Assembly: GCF_014681765.1 (NCBI RefSeq)
Contig: NZ_CP061498.1
Span: 2,059,501 to 2,123,500, forward strand
Direction of reading: 5' to 3'
Source: Roseicitreum antarcticum
GTDB lineage: Bacteria > Pseudomonadota > Alphaproteobacteria > Rhodobacterales > Rhodobacteraceae
DNA: 64,000 bases
Program-made: the position numbers and the translations under genes
Notes under the pieces: generated by a model
Seen by the model: only the letters and a program-made list of their open reading frames with translations
Database searches by the model: none
Told to the model about the DNA's origin: nothing
Shown here: positions 8,501 to 18,492 of the stretch, piece by piece
Position numbering within the stretch: position 1 is the first letter of the stretch
Layout of the letters: every line of letters starts with the position of its first letter

Positions 8501-10291
8501 TCAGATCGGCAGACCGACGACAAACCGAGAGCCCAGCGGCGGCGAATCCTCGGCGGCATCGAGCGGCCGGATATTCTCGGCCCAGATCACGCCGTTGTGC
8601 GCCTCGACGATCTGCTTGGAAATCGCCAGCCCCAGCCCCGAATGGTTGCCGAACTGCGCCTCGGGGCGTTCGGAATAGAACCGCTTGAACACCTTCGTCA
8701 GCGCCTGATCGGGGATACCCGGCCCAGTGTCCTCGACCACGATCAGCACGCGGTTGTCGTTCTTGCGCGCCCAGATGCGCACGGCATCGCCGTCCTCGCA
8801 AAACGAAATCGCATTGGTAATCAGGTTGACGAACACCTGCGCCAGCCGTGCCTCCAACCCCGAAATCAAGATCGGCTCGGCGGGCAGCGCCTTGATGAAA
8901 TCGACCCCGCGCGCCGCGGCTTCCTGCGACAGATGCTCGGACAGGTTGTCCAGCGTCTTGAGCAGATCGAAAGTCTCTTCATCCTCTTTCACCAACTCGC
9001 TGTCGAGGCGCGAGGCATTTGACGTATCCGAGACCAGCCGGTCCAGCCGCCGGACATCATGCTCGATCACATCCAGCAGCCGGTTGATCTGTTCAGGCTT
9101 CTTGGCCATGCGCAGCGTTCCCACGGCAGACCGCAGCGACGCCAGCGGGTTCTTGATCTCATGCGATACGTCGGCTGCGAATTGTTCATTCGCGTCGATC
9201 CGGTCATAGAGCGCCGAAACCATGCCCCGCATCGCCATCGACAGGCGCCCGATCTCATCGGGCCGGCCGGTCAGGTCAGGGATGCGCACGCGCCCCGGGT
9301 TCACCTTACGCGCATCCTTGTCACGGCCCAGTTCGGCAGCCGTGGCCAGATCGGCCAACGGATTGGCAATGGTCGACGCCAGCACGAAACTCAGCCCCAC
9401 GGACACGATCAGCGCGATCAGGAACATTTGCAGCACCTGCTCACGCTCATTGCGCAGCATCTGGTCGATGTCGCGCGCCTCGACCAGCAGCGCCACGACA
9501 CCCGCCACCGGCCCCTCGCCCGGGGGGGCCGCGTCGAACACCGGCGCGGCGACGGCGAACCACATGCCGCTATCGGGCATGCGCACCACGCGGCTGTCGG
9601 AATAGCCGGCCATCGCCCGCGCGTGCAGCGTCGGGATTAGCGTATCAAACGACGTATCGCCGCGGTTTATCAGGCGCGCGCCGGTAATATAGCTCAGCCC
9701 GGACCACACGGCCTCCAGGAAATCGCTGATGACCGTGGTGCTGGACTCGGACGTTCCCGCATCAGTGGGGGCGGAACTGCGCGCGGCGACGCCCAGCTTG
9801 CGCAAAAGCACCCCGCCCGACCCGTCCAGAAGCAGCACTTCGGTCCGGGGCGTCAGCGTCAGATTGTCGATGAAACCCGCGCGCTCGGCCAATGACGCCT
9901 GGCCCGGCGGTGTTCCAGCCCCCGCGCCATCCGGCGTCCCGGCCCCCGCGCCGTCCGGCACCCCGACGCCCGTCCCATCAGGCCCCCGCGCCGATCCCAG
10001 CATGTCCGCGATCAGTTCCGCCTGCGTGATCAGCGTCAATTGTTGCTGGCGCACCAGACTGTCTCGAAACGGGTTGGTGAACAATACGCCCGCGATCAGC
10101 AGTACCAGCGCCAGCATGTTGAACAGCACGATCTTCCGCGCCAGCGGGGAGGAATAGATGCTGAAAATCCCCCGGCGTTCCCGCCGGATGCGCACCTCGG
10201 TCTCGACCGAGCTGTTCGGCCGAACCCAGTCATCCCCCAGGACAACGTCGGCCCTGGGTGACGAAAAATCTGTGCTCACAGCACCCCCCAT
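8501..10291 (-). CDS. chvG: Sensor histidine kinase ChvG
   Basis: About 596 residues. A cytoplasmic N-terminal stretch, a membrane segment (ARKIVLFNMLALVLLIAGVLF), a periplasmic domain of about 200 residues, a second membrane segment (QMFLIALIVSVGLSFVLAS), HAMP, then the H-box AADVSHEIKNPLAS, N-box and G-boxes (VEDTGPGIP, NHSGLGLAIS). ChvG senses acid or envelope stress and phosphorylates ChvI. The ATG at 10289-10291 is used; a TTG lies two codons upstream. The periplasmic domain holds an unusual Gly/Pro/Asp/Ala repeat described separately. Confidence 0.93.
   Translation of the reverse strand: MGGAVSTDFSSPRADVVLGDDWVRPNSSVETEVRIRRERRGIFSIYSSPLARKIVLFNMLALVLLIAGVLFTNPFRDSLVRQQQLTLITQAELIADMLGSARGPDGTGVGVPDGAGAGTPDGAGAGTPPGQASLAERAGFIDNLTLTPRTEVLLLDGSGGVLLRKLGVAARSSAPTDAGTSESSTTVISDFLEAVWSGLSYITGARLINRGDTSFDTLIPTLHARAMAGYSDSRVVRMPDSGMWFAVAAPVFDAAPPGEGPVAGVVALLVEARDIDQMLRNEREQVLQMFLIALIVSVGLSFVLASTIANPLADLATAAELGRDKDARKVNPGRVRIPDLTGRPDEIGRLSMAMRGMVSALYDRIDANEQFAADVSHEIKNPLASLRSAVGTLRMAKKPEQINRLLDVIEHDVRRLDRLVSDTSNASRLDSELVKEDEETFDLLKTLDNLSEHLSQEAAARGVDFIKALPAEPILISGLEARLAQVFVNLITNAISFCEDGDAVRIWARKNDNRVLIVVEDTGPGIPDQALTKVFKRFYSERPEAQFGNHSGLGLAISKQIVEAHNGVIWAENIRPLDAAEDSPPLGSRFVVGLPI
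9912..9983. repeat. Three 24-bp tandem repeats inside chvG
   Basis: Three imperfect 24-bp units (9912-9935, 9936-9959, 9960-9983) encode eight-residue units of the PDGAGAGT type just after the first membrane segment of ChvG. The first two units differ at only a few positions; the third is more divergent. The period is a multiple of three, so copy-number change would keep the frame. Confidence 0.85.
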
Positions 10292-10303
10292 AGACAAGAT
10301 AGT

Positions 10304-11005
10304 CTACGCCTCGTTGTACTTGTAACCGATGCCGTACAGCGTCTCGATGGACGAGAATTCGTCGTCAACCATGCGCATCTTCTTGCGCAAGCGCTTGATA
10401 TGGCTGTCGATCGTGCGATCGTCGACATAAACCTGATCGTCGTAGGCCACATCCATCAACTGGTCGCGGCTCTTGACGAAGCCCGGGCGCTGCGCCAGCG
10501 CTTGCAGCAGCAAGAACTCTGTCACGGTCAGTGACACATCATTGCCCTTCCACTTCACCGAATGGCGCAGCGGGTCCATTTCCAGGTTGCCGCGCAGCAT
10601 GATCTTGGTCTCTTCGGTCGATCCGACCTCATCGGTTTCCACGGCCTGCTTGCGCCGCAGAAGCGACCGGATACGCTCGACCAGCAGACGCTGCGAGAAT
10701 GGCTTTTTCACATAATCATCCGCGCCCATGCGCAGGCCCAGCACTTCGTCGATCTCATCATCTTTCGACGTCAGGAAGATCACCGGCATCTGGGTTTTCT
10801 GGCGCAGGCGTTGCAGCAGTTCCATCCCGTCCATGCGGGGCATTTTCATGTCCAGAACCGCCATGTCAGGCATCTTGCGGTTGAACGCGTCCAGCGCCGA
10901 CTGGCCGTCGTTATAGGTTTCAACCTCAAAGCCTTCGGCTTCCAGGCAGATGGACACGGATGTCAGGATATTCCTGTCATCGTCCACAAGCGCGATCTTG
11001 GACAT
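10304..11005 (-). CDS. chvI: Response regulator ChvI (OmpR family)
   Basis: A 233-residue response regulator. Receiver domain with the acidic pocket VDDD near residue 9 and phospho-acceptor Asp52 in [15 protein letters not shown] carries the conserved Lys. The C-terminal winged helix ([45 protein letters not shown]) is OmpR/PhoB type. Partner of ChvG, 12 bp downstream. Divergent from pckA, the arrangement known from Agrobacterium and Sinorhizobium. Confidence 0.95.
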   Translation of the reverse strand: MSKIALVDDDRNILTSVSICLEAEGFEVETYNDGQSALDAFNRKMPDMAVLDMKMPRMDGMELLQRLRQKTQMPVIFLTSKDDEIDEVLGLRMGADDYVKKPFSQRLLVERIRSLLRRKQAVETDEVGSTEETKIMLRGNLEMDPLRHSVKWKGNDVSLTVTEFLLLQALAQRPGFVKSRDQLMDVAYDDQVYVDDRTIDSHIKRLRKKMRMVDDEFSSIETLYGIGYKYNEA

Positions 11006-11371
11006 TGGTGGATCCTTGCTGCTGCTCTGTTGTTATATATGGGATTGAACGCCGCACCCATGCCTTATTTTTGCCATATTTTACCCGATCCCCTGAAATA
11101 TTCAACCAGATAGTGGGTTGACGCAGGTTTTCGACCCGAATCGCATCACCATGCCCACCTGCGCAACAACTGCAAACATATTGAGTATTACTATTCCGTT
11201 TATTTCAGCGTGGTTGCGCTAACTACGGACCATACCCTATTCCTCCGTCAAATTGCCATGTTATAGCCGCCTTGCCGGTCACTCATGCGTCCGGACGGGG
11301 GGTGCCTGAACCTTGCACCAATTGTTCACCTTGAAATCGCCTGATGCAGGCGGGCGGTAAGGAGCAGACGA
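11006..11371. promoter_or_regulatory. chvI-pckA divergent intergenic region
   Basis: 366 bp with no gene; it is AT-richer than its surroundings and must carry both the chvI and pckA promoters. A 7-bp inverted repeat (GCGCAAC at 11161-11167, GTTGCGC at 11213-11219) flanks an AT-rich block containing ATTGAGTATTACTATTC. AAGGAG lies a few bases before the pckA ATG. I could not assign exact -35/-10 boxes or a ChvI site. Confidence 0.5.
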
Positions 11372-12970
11372 ATGACAGGAACCAGAGTTAACCCCAAATT
11401 CCTCTTGAAAGATCAAGGCATTGAGGGGGTAGCGGCTGCGTATTACAACCAGACCGAACCCGCATTGGTGCAAGCCGCCCTGATGCGCGGCGAAGGCACG
11501 CTGGGCCGTGGCGGGGCCTTCCTGGTGTCCACCGGCAGCCACACCGGCCGGTCGCCCAAGGATAAATTCGTCGTCCGCACCCCCGGGGTGGAAGACAGCA
11601 TCTGGTGGGAAAACAACGCGCCCATGACGCCCGAAGCCTTCGACACGCTCTATACCGACATGATCGCCCATATGGCCGGGAACGAATACTTCGTTCAGGA
11701 TCTGTTCGGCGGCGCCGACCCCGAACACCGGCTGGACGTGCGCGTTGTGACCGAACTCGCCTGGCACGGCCTGTTCATCCGCCACATGCTGCGCCGCCCC
11801 GAGGCATCCGAGCTTGCCGCCTTCGTGCCGGAATACACCATCATCAACTGCCCGTCCTTCACCGCCGACCCAGCCCGTCACGGCTGCCGGACCGGCACTG
11901 TAATCACGATGAACTTCGAGCGTAAGCTGATCTTGATCGGTGGCACCGCCTATGCGGGCGAGAACAAGAAGTCCGTCTTCACCTTGCTGAACTACCTGCT
12001 GCCCGCGAAAGGCATCATGCCGATGCATTGCTCGGCCAACCATGCGGTGGACAACCCCGATGACGCGGCGGTGTTCTTCGGCCTGTCGGGCACCGGCAAG
12101 ACCACGCTGTCCGCCGACCCCGCCCGCGTGCTGGTGGGCGACGATGAACATGGCTGGTCCGACAACGGCATCTTCAACTTTGAGGGGGGATGCTACGCCA
12201 AGACCATCAACCTCAACCCCGAGGCCGAACCCGAAATCTACGCCACCACGTCGCGCTTCGCCTCGGTCGTGGAAAACATGGTGTTCGACCCCGACACGCT
12301 GGAGCTGGATTTTGAGGATGACAGCCTGACAGCCAACACCCGCGTCGCCTACCCGCTGGACGCAATCTCCAACGCGTCCGACACCTCGCTGGCCGGTTTC
12401 CCCAAGAACATCATCATGCTGACCTGCGATGCCTTTGGCGTGCTGCCGCCCATCGCGCGGCTGACCCCGGCACAGGCGATGTATCACTTCCTTTCGGGCT
12501 TCACCTCGAAGGTCGCGGGCACTGAACAGGGCGTGACGGAACCGCAGCCCACATTCTCGACCTGCTTCGGCGCGCCCTTCATGCCCCGCAGGCCAGAGGC
12601 TTATGGCAAGCTGCTTCAAGCGAAGATCGCCAAGCACGGCGCCACGTGCTGGCTGGTCAACACCGGCTGGACCGGCGGCGCCTATGGCACCGGCACGCGC
12701 ATGCCGATCAAGGCCACCCGCGCCCTGCTGACCGCCGCACTGGACGGCTCGCTGAACGACGCCACGTTCCGCCGCGACCCCAACTTCGGGTTCGAAGTGC
12801 CGGTGGCCGTGTCCGATGTGGCCGATGTCTTGCTGGACCCGCGCCGCACCTGGGCCGAAGCCGAGGCCTATGACGCCCAGGCGGCCAAACTGGTCGCCAT
12901 GTTCGCCGATAACTTCGCACAATATGTGCCCTACATTGATGACGACGTGAAATCCGCCGCCATCGGCTGA
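11372..12970 (+). CDS. pckA: Phosphoenolpyruvate carboxykinase (ATP)
   Basis: A 532-residue ATP-dependent PEPCK converting oxaloacetate to PEP for gluconeogenesis. The kinase-1a P-loop [14 protein letters not shown], the kinase-2 motif GDDEHGW and the substrate/metal segment [19 protein letters not shown] are intact, as is the [13 protein letters not shown] segment. Full length for the family. Start ATG with AAGGAG upstream. Divergent from chvI, whose product controls pckA in Rhizobiales by established knowledge. Confidence 0.96.
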   Translation: MTGTRVNPKFLLKDQGIEGVAAAYYNQTEPALVQAALMRGEGTLGRGGAFLVSTGSHTGRSPKDKFVVRTPGVEDSIWWENNAPMTPEAFDTLYTDMIAHMAGNEYFVQDLFGGADPEHRLDVRVVTELAWHGLFIRHMLRRPEASELAAFVPEYTIINCPSFTADPARHGCRTGTVITMNFERKLILIGGTAYAGENKKSVFTLLNYLLPAKGIMPMHCSANHAVDNPDDAAVFFGLSGTGKTTLSADPARVLVGDDEHGWSDNGIFNFEGGCYAKTINLNPEAEPEIYATTSRFASVVENMVFDPDTLELDFEDDSLTANTRVAYPLDAISNASDTSLAGFPKNIIMLTCDAFGVLPPIARLTPAQAMYHFLSGFTSKVAGTEQGVTEPQPTFSTCFGAPFMPRRPEAYGKLLQAKIAKHGATCWLVNTGWTGGAYGTGTRMPIKATRALLTAALDGSLNDATFRRDPNFGFEVPVAVSDVADVLLDPRRTWAEAEAYDAQAAKLVAMFADNFAQYVPYIDDDVKSAAIG

Positions 12971-12977
12971 ACATCAA

Positions 12978-13003
12978 TGCCCGGCTGTTGGATCAGCCGG
13001 GCA
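12978..13003 (+). terminator. Hairpin at the end of pckA
   Basis: A perfect 10-bp inverted repeat (TGCCCGGCTG / CAGCCGGGCA) with a six-base loop starts eight bases after the pckA stop. The following bases are AAAATCGTT, so the U-tract is weak. It lies between converging pckA and the TSUP gene and probably stops both. Confidence 0.65.
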
Positions 13004-13033
13004 AAATCGTTCTGGCGCCAACGCGCGCACCCC

Positions 13034-13804
13034 TCACCCAAAGAACGCGCGCCGCAGCAGGTTCAACCCGGTCAGCGACAGCAGCACCAGCGTCCACCAG
13101 CGGAAGCGTTCCGCATCCAACCGGTCCTGGATCGCATAGCCGATCCACAGCCCCAGCATCGCGGGCACCACCAGCGCCAGCGAAAATGCTCCGCTGACCC
13201 GGTCCACCACGCCTGATTGCAGGTGCGCGCCCAGCAGCACCACCGCCCCGATCAGGAACACCACGCCCTGCACCCGCACCATCTCGCGCTTTTCCGCACC
13301 GATGGACAGCAGGTACACCAGCACCGGCGGGCCCCAGACGCCCGACACGCCGCCGTACAGCCCGCCGATCACCCCGGAAATCCATTCCGCCCGGTGCCGG
13401 TTTTCCAGCTTCACGCGCAGATTGACCTTCATCAGTTGCAAGACCGCGAAGGCCACGATCGGCCCGCCCAAAAGGCCCAGCATCACCCGTTGCGGGATAT
13501 AGGGCAGCATCTGCGCCGAGATCACGATGAACAGAATGATCGCCCCGATCATCCGCCAGTATTGCTGTACCGATGCCCATGCCGCCGCCGCCCCCTGCCG
13601 GAAGGCCTGCGATACATTGGTGACCACCGTCGGCACGATCAGCCCGGCCAGCGCCAGCTCGATTGGCATGAAACTGCCAAAGGCCGAGATCATGATCATC
13701 GGCATGGCGAAACCCACCGCGCCCTTGACCACGCCCGAAACCAGCGTCACGCCCAATGCCAGCGCAAAGGCCCACAGCGGCAACCCGCCCGCAATATACT
13801 CCAT
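13034..13804 (-). CDS. TSUP-family permease (TauE/SafE)
   Basis: About 256 residues of mostly hydrophobic sequence with 7-8 predicted membrane segments. GVTLVSGVVKGAVGFAMPMI near the N terminus and GGLYGGVSGVWGPPVLVYLLS in the middle are the paired TSUP signature repeats. The family exports or imports sulfite, sulfoacetate or other organic anions; the substrate here is unknown. GAGG six bases before the ATG at 13802-13804 favours that start over the ATG at 13808-13810. Convergent with pckA and divergent from the acyl-CoA dehydrogenase gene. Confidence 0.85.
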   Translation of the reverse strand: MEYIAGGLPLWAFALALGVTLVSGVVKGAVGFAMPMIMISAFGSFMPIELALAGLIVPTVVTNVSQAFRQGAAAAWASVQQYWRMIGAIILFIVISAQMLPYIPQRVMLGLLGGPIVAFAVLQLMKVNLRVKLENRHRAEWISGVIGGLYGGVSGVWGPPVLVYLLSIGAEKREMVRVQGVVFLIGAVVLLGAHLQSGVVDRVSGAFSLALVVPAMLGLWIGYAIQDRLDAERFRWWTLVLLSLTGLNLLRRAFFG

Positions 13805-14006
13805 TTTCATCCTCAACCGTCTGAATTCAGTTTTATCTGAAGGCGTTGTAAACAGGTTAACGACCCCGCGCCCAGCGGAAATTACCTGCGACACTTTCGG
13901 CAATATTATTGATGTCTTTTGAATTTTTCTTGCGCACCCGCAGCAAAAGCCCTATCTCATGCTGCAACTGCGAAATGCCGCGCCGACGCTAGAGAGGAAT
14001 CGCCCG

Positions 14007-15674
14007 ATGCCCCATGATGGTCAACAGATGCCCACGGTGCTTTTGCCCAACCTGACCGCGCTGACTGGCGCCACGCTGCCCGCACTCGGCGCGCTGCTCG
14101 ACGCTGCGACCGCCGCGCTGCGCACCCGCCTTGCGCCCGGCGGCAAGCTTGATGCAACCGCGCTGGAGGCCGATCAATACGCCGCCCATGGCCTTGCATG
14201 GCTGGCCACCTATGTCGAAAGCCTGCGCCAGATGCAGGGCTGGGCCGAACGCCTGCACGCCACCGGCGCCTTCGCCGAGATGGAGGCGCTGATCCACCAG
14301 ATCGCTTTTGGCGAATACCTCAGCCAGATCATCGGCGGCATTCCGATGAACCAGGGCGAGATCCTGCGCCTGCGCGACATGGGGCTGGATGCCGCCACGC
14401 TGGACCATCCTGCCATCGCCACACTGACGCAGACCGGCAACACCAGCGCCGCGCGCACCCGGTTGGTAGAGCTGATGCGCGAAAACCATGGTCGCGCCAC
14501 CTTCGGCGATACCGGGCTGGATGATGAACTCAACATGATCCGCGACCAGTTCCGCCGCTATGCCGAAGATGCGGTGACGCCCCATGCCCATGAATGGCAC
14601 CTGAAGGATGACCTCATCCCGATGACGATCATCGAACAACTGGGCGAAATGGGCGTCTTCGGCCTGACGATCCCGGAGGAATTCGGCGGTCTTGGCATGT
14701 CGAAGGAATCCATGGTGGTGGTGTCCGAAGAACTGTCGCGCGGCTATATCGGCGTCGGTTCGCTGGCCACCCGCACCGAGATCGCGGCAGAACTGATCCT
14801 GTGCGGCGGGACTCAGGCCCAAAAGGAACACTGGCTGCCGAAACTGGCATCCGGGGAGACCCTGCCCACCGCCGTTTTCACCGAACCCAACACCGGGTCG
14901 GACCTCGGCGCGCTGCGCACCCGCGCGGTCAAGGACGGCGCGGAATATGCCATCACCGGCAACAAGACATGGATCACCCATGCCGCGCGCACCCATGTCA
15001 TGACCCTCTTGGCCCGCACCGACCCCGCCACCACCGACTACCGCGGCCTGTCGATGTTTCTGGCTGAAAAAGAACCCGGCACCGATGCTGTCCCCTTCCC
15101 CACACCGGGCATGACGGGCGGCGAGATCGAGGTCCTGGGCTATCGCGGCATGAAGGAATATGAACTGGCCTTCGACGGTTTCGCGGTGAAATCCGAAAAC
15201 CTGTTGGGCGGCGTTGCGGGGCAGGGCTTCAAGCAATTGATGCAAACCTTCGAATCCGCCCGCATCCAGACCGCCGCGCGCGCCGTGGGCGTGGCGCAGA
15301 ATGCGCTGGAAGTGTCCATGCAATACGCGCTGGACCGCAAGCAGTTCGGCAAATCCCTGATCGAATTCCCCCGGGTTTCGGCCAAACTGGCCATGATGGC
15401 GGTGGAAATCATGATCGCGCGCCAACTGACCTACTTCAGCGCGCGCGAGAAAGACGCCGAACGCCGCTGCGACCTGGAGGCAGGGATGGCGAAGCTGCTG
15501 GGCGCCCGCGTGGCATGGGCCGCCGCCGACAACGGCTTGCAGATCCACGGCGGCAACGGCTTCGCGCTGGAATACCAGATCAGCCGCATCCTGTGCGACG
15601 CACGCATCCTGAACATCTTTGAAGGGGCCGCCGAAATTCAGGCGCAGGTCATCGCCCGCCGTCTGCTGGCATAA
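14007..15674 (+). CDS. mcd: Long acyl-CoA dehydrogenase, probably methylsuccinyl-CoA dehydrogenase
   Basis: 555 residues, about 170 longer than ordinary acyl-CoA dehydrogenases. The extra part is an N-terminal helical domain (LLPNLTALTGATLPALGALL onward). The C-terminal 390 residues hold the flavoprotein fold: FTEPNTGSDLGAL, LDRKQFGKSL, and NIFEGAAEIQ with the catalytic-base Glu. This size and N-terminal domain match (2S)-methylsuccinyl-CoA dehydrogenase of the ethylmalonyl-CoA pathway, common in Rhodobacterales; that assignment is from recall of the family and is not certain. GAGAGG precedes the ATG at 14007; the frame is open from 13959. Confidence 0.7.
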   Translation: MPHDGQQMPTVLLPNLTALTGATLPALGALLDAATAALRTRLAPGGKLDATALEADQYAAHGLAWLATYVESLRQMQGWAERLHATGAFAEMEALIHQIAFGEYLSQIIGGIPMNQGEILRLRDMGLDAATLDHPAIATLTQTGNTSAARTRLVELMRENHGRATFGDTGLDDELNMIRDQFRRYAEDAVTPHAHEWHLKDDLIPMTIIEQLGEMGVFGLTIPEEFGGLGMSKESMVVVSEELSRGYIGVGSLATRTEIAAELILCGGTQAQKEHWLPKLASGETLPTAVFTEPNTGSDLGALRTRAVKDGAEYAITGNKTWITHAARTHVMTLLARTDPATTDYRGLSMFLAEKEPGTDAVPFPTPGMTGGEIEVLGYRGMKEYELAFDGFAVKSENLLGGVAGQGFKQLMQTFESARIQTAARAVGVAQNALEVSMQYALDRKQFGKSLIEFPRVSAKLAMMAVEIMIARQLTYFSAREKDAERRCDLEAGMAKLLGARVAWAAADNGLQIHGGNGFALEYQISRILCDARILNIFEGAAEIQAQVIARRLLA

Positions 15675-15676
15675 CC

Positions 15677-16402
15677 CTACGCCCCCGCCCGCGCCAGCGC
15701 GTCGACAAACCGCGCCCGCGCTTCGGGCAAGGGGCGGTTGGCGCGGGTCTGCGCCTGCGCGGCCGCCAGAAAATGCCCGGTCAGCCGCAGCCCGGCGCAG
15801 ATGTCATCCAGATCCGCCGGCCCCTGCCCCAGCAGGCATTCGGGCAGCGGCAAAAGCCGCGCCGCCCAGTCGCCCGCCCCCGCGCGGCTGACAGCGCGCC
15901 CGGTCCGGGGCGAGACATAGGCCAGGTCCTCGTGCCCCCCGGTCACCGCGCAGCGCGTCAGGTCCAGCCCGTAACCGCTGTCTTCCAGCAGCCGCATTTC
16001 CCAGGCCAGATAGGCAGGCAGCCAGCCGTCATGGCCCAGATGGTCCAACAGCGCGATGGACGCCGCATAAAGCCCCGGCTGCGCCTCGCGCTCCGGCAGC
16101 AGCGCGGCCAGCAGGCTACAGGTCGCGCTCAACCCCATCAGCGCCAGCCGGTCGTCCATCACATGGCCCGCGCGCTGGCGGATCGGCTCGACCGTGAACG
16201 CACCGATATGGTCCTCCAGCCGAGCGCGCCAGACCAGATCCAACTGCGCGCCGGGCTGCAAGATGGGTGACATCCGCCGCCCGCCGCCGCCGCGCACCAC
16301 GCCCGCGTGCCGTCCGTGATTTTCGGTAAAAACCTCAATGATTGCGGCACTTTCGCCGTGTCGCTGCACGCTCAGCAGCGCGCCCTGATCGCGCCATTCC
16401 AT
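15677..16402 (-). CDS. recO: DNA repair protein RecO
   Basis: A 241-residue RecO, the RecF-pathway mediator that loads RecA on SSB-coated DNA. The N-terminal OB fold ([27 protein letters not shown]) and the [11 protein letters not shown] loop are typical. The zinc-finger Cys residues of some homologues are mostly absent; only one Cys (LTRCAVTGG) is seen there. Convergent with the acyl-CoA dehydrogenase, two bases apart. Last gene of the rpoZ-to-recO cluster. Confidence 0.9.
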   Translation of the reverse strand: MEWRDQGALLSVQRHGESAAIIEVFTENHGRHAGVVRGGGGRRMSPILQPGAQLDLVWRARLEDHIGAFTVEPIRQRAGHVMDDRLALMGLSATCSLLAALLPEREAQPGLYAASIALLDHLGHDGWLPAYLAWEMRLLEDSGYGLDLTRCAVTGGHEDLAYVSPRTGRAVSRAGAGDWAARLLPLPECLLGQGPADLDDICAGLRLTGHFLAAAQAQTRANRPLPEARARFVDALARAGA

Positions 16403-16435
16403 CAGCGCCCCCCCGGCGCGGGGTTCGCCCGCAGA

Positions 16436-16768
16436 TCACCCGGCAAGGCCGTCTTCCTCCAGAAGATGACGGCCTGTGCGGTCCTCGACCTCGATCACCC
16501 AAACGTCAGGGTCAAACCCGCGTTGGCGCGCAATCGCGGCATCCACGTCGCGCTCGGCCCCTTCGGTCAAGACCACCCAGACCCGTTCGCCGCTGTCCAG
16601 ATCGAAGGAACGCTGGAACACCCGCGCCGTGCCGTCCAGTGGCGATACCTTCACCAGCACCGCGCCCGCCGTCGCATCGCCCCGCGCCACGACGAAGGCC
16701 GGAATATCGGCCAACCGCAGGCGTGTCAGATAGGCCGCAACCCAGAAATCGGCGGTCAGCCGTGCCAT
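16436..16768 (-). CDS. DUF1491 family protein
   Basis: About 110 residues matching the alphaproteobacterial DUF1491 family: MARLTADFWVAAYLTRLRL at the N terminus and the C-terminal DPDVWVIEVEDRTGRHLL are characteristic. It nearly always sits between era and recO. Function is unknown. ATG at 16766-16768 is preferred; a GTG lies three codons upstream. Confidence 0.82.
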   Translation of the reverse strand: MARLTADFWVAAYLTRLRLADIPAFVVARGDATAGAVLVKVSPLDGTARVFQRSFDLDSGERVWVVLTEGAERDVDAAIARQRGFDPDVWVIEVEDRTGRHLLEEDGLAG

Positions 16769-16810
16769 GGGCAGCACCCCGCGCAGGCCAGCACCCGCGC
16801 ACGCCTCAGA

Positions 16811-17770
16811 TCACGCGTTGCCATCCTTGAATTCCAGCCCCATTTCCGAATACCGCTCGGATTCCTCCAGCCAGTTCGGGCGCACCTTCACTTGCAAGAA
16901 CAGGTGCACCGGCCGGCCCAGAAATTCCACCATCTCGGCGCGCGCGGCGACGTTCACCGATTTGATCGTCTCGCCCTTATGGCCCAGAATGATCCCCTTG
17001 TGCCCGTCACGCGCCACATAGATTATCTGATCTATCCGGGTGGACCCGTCCCGGCGATCCTCCCAGGCTTCGGTTTCGACCGTCAACTGATAGGGGATTT
17101 CCTCATGAAGGCGCAGCGTCAGCTTTTCGCGCGTCATCTCGGCGGCGATCTGGCGCATCGGCAGGTCGGCGATCTGATCCTCGGGGTAGAACCACGGCCC
17201 TTCCGGCAGCGTGCCGCCCAGCCATGCGCGCAACGCACCCACACCATGCCCGCGCTCGGCCGAGATCATGAAGGTTTCCTCGAAGGCAAACGCCGCGTTC
17301 AGCTTGGCCGACAGCGCCAGCAGCACCTCGGCCTTCACGCGGTCGATCTTGTTGATGGCCAGCGCCACGCGCTGCGCAGGCCCCACCCTTTCGCGCAACG
17401 CCTCCAGGATCGCCGTGACCCCGTCGGTCAGCCCGCGATGCGCCTCGACCAGCAACACCACCACATCGGCATCCGCCGCCCCGCCCCAGGCCGCCGCGAC
17501 CATCGCACGGTCCAGCCGGCGGCGCGGACGAAACAGCCCCGGCGTATCGACAAAAACGATCTGCGCCGCACCTTCCATCGCCACGCCCCGGATGCGCGCG
17601 CGGGTGGTCTGCACCTTGTGCGTGACGATCGAGACCTTGGCCCCCACCATCTTGTTCAGCAGCGTCGATTTACCGGCATTCGGCTCGCCGATCAGCGCCA
17701 CGAACCCCGCGCGGGTCGGCCCCTCCACCGGCGCCTGCGCGCTGTCGGGCATCATCGCATTGTCACCCAT
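16811..17770 (-). CDS. era: GTPase Era
   Basis: About 319 residues. GTPase motifs G1 GEPNAGKST, G3 DTPGLFRPRR and G4 NKID, then a C-terminal KH domain (GHKGIILGHKGETIKSV). Era binds the 3' end of 16S rRNA and acts in 30S maturation. The ATG at 17768-17770 is used. The frame is open further upstream and a TTG at 17807-17809 overlaps the rnc stop as TTGA, so a longer start is possible. Coupled to rnc. Confidence 0.93.
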   Translation of the reverse strand: MGDNAMMPDSAQAPVEGPTRAGFVALIGEPNAGKSTLLNKMVGAKVSIVTHKVQTTRARIRGVAMEGAAQIVFVDTPGLFRPRRRLDRAMVAAAWGGAADADVVVLLVEAHRGLTDGVTAILEALRERVGPAQRVALAINKIDRVKAEVLLALSAKLNAAFAFEETFMISAERGHGVGALRAWLGGTLPEGPWFYPEDQIADLPMRQIAAEMTREKLTLRLHEEIPYQLTVETEAWEDRRDGSTRIDQIIYVARDGHKGIILGHKGETIKSVNVAARAEMVEFLGRPVHLFLQVKVRPNWLEESERYSEMGLEFKDGNA

Positions 17771-17805
17771 CGGGGTCGCGTCATCCGGTCCGGTTTCCTG
17801 ATCGC

Positions 17806-18492
17806 TCAAATCTCTGCCTCCAACTGGCACAATAAACTGCGCGCGGCGGCCTGCTCGGCCTGCCGTTTCGCGCCTGCGGTGGCCTGCGCGCTTTGCCCCG
17901 AGGCAAGCTGCACCTCGACCGTAAAGACCGGCGCATGGTCGGGGCCGGTGCGCGCGACCTCCACATAGACCGGCGGTGTCTGACCGCGCGCCTGCGCCCA
18001 TTCCTGCAAGGTGGTCTTGGCATCGCGCGCGTCGGTTTCCACCGCGATGATCCGTGGGCCCCAAAGCCGCAAGATCAGGCCGCGCGCCGCGTCAAAACCG
18101 CCGTCCAGATGCACGGCGGCAATCACGGCCTCCATCCCATCGCCCAGCAGCGCCTCTTTGCGCCGGCCGCCCGACACCATTTCCGACCGGCCCAGCCGCA
18201 GCACATCGCCCAGGCCAACCTCGCGCGCGACATCGGCGCAGGTTTCCTTGCGCACCAGCGCGTTATAGCGCGGGGCCAACTGGCCTTCGCGCGCGCCGGT
18301 GTCGGCGGACAACAATGCCTCGGCCATCACAAGGCCCAGCACACGGTCGCCCAAAAATTCCAGCCGCTGATTATCGGGCCGCTGCGGGCCCGAGATCGAG
18401 GCATGGGTGACCGCATGCACCAGCAGATCGGGCCGGGCAAATTCATGCCCGATCCGCCGTGAAAACGCCATCAACTCTGTCGAAAGTTTCAC
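17806..18492 (-). CDS. rnc: Ribonuclease III
   Basis: 228 residues. The RNase III signature [17 protein letters not shown] carries the catalytic acidic residues, and the second acidic site is in [16 protein letters not shown]. The C-terminal dsRNA-binding domain is about residues 155-225 ([28 protein letters not shown]). It processes rRNA precursors. GTG start overlaps the lepB stop (GTGA), giving translational coupling. Confidence 0.95.
   Translation of the reverse strand: MKLSTELMAFSRRIGHEFARPDLLVHAVTHASISGPQRPDNQRLEFLGDRVLGLVMAEALLSADTGAREGQLAPRYNALVRKETCADVAREVGLGDVLRLGRSEMVSGGRRKEALLGDGMEAVIAAVHLDGGFDAARGLILRLWGPRIIAVETDARDAKTTLQEWAQARGQTPPVYVEVARTGPDHAPVFTVEVQLASGQSAQATAGAKRQAEQAAARSLLCQLEAEI

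Noticed and set aside
11279-12922. 547-codon minus-strand frame opposite pckA
   Set aside because: pckA is complete with all motifs; the antisense product is Gly/His/Arg-rich without recognisable domains.
13989-15548. 519-codon minus-strand frame opposite the acyl-CoA dehydrogenase
   Set aside because: Shadow of a clear gene; no conserved motif.
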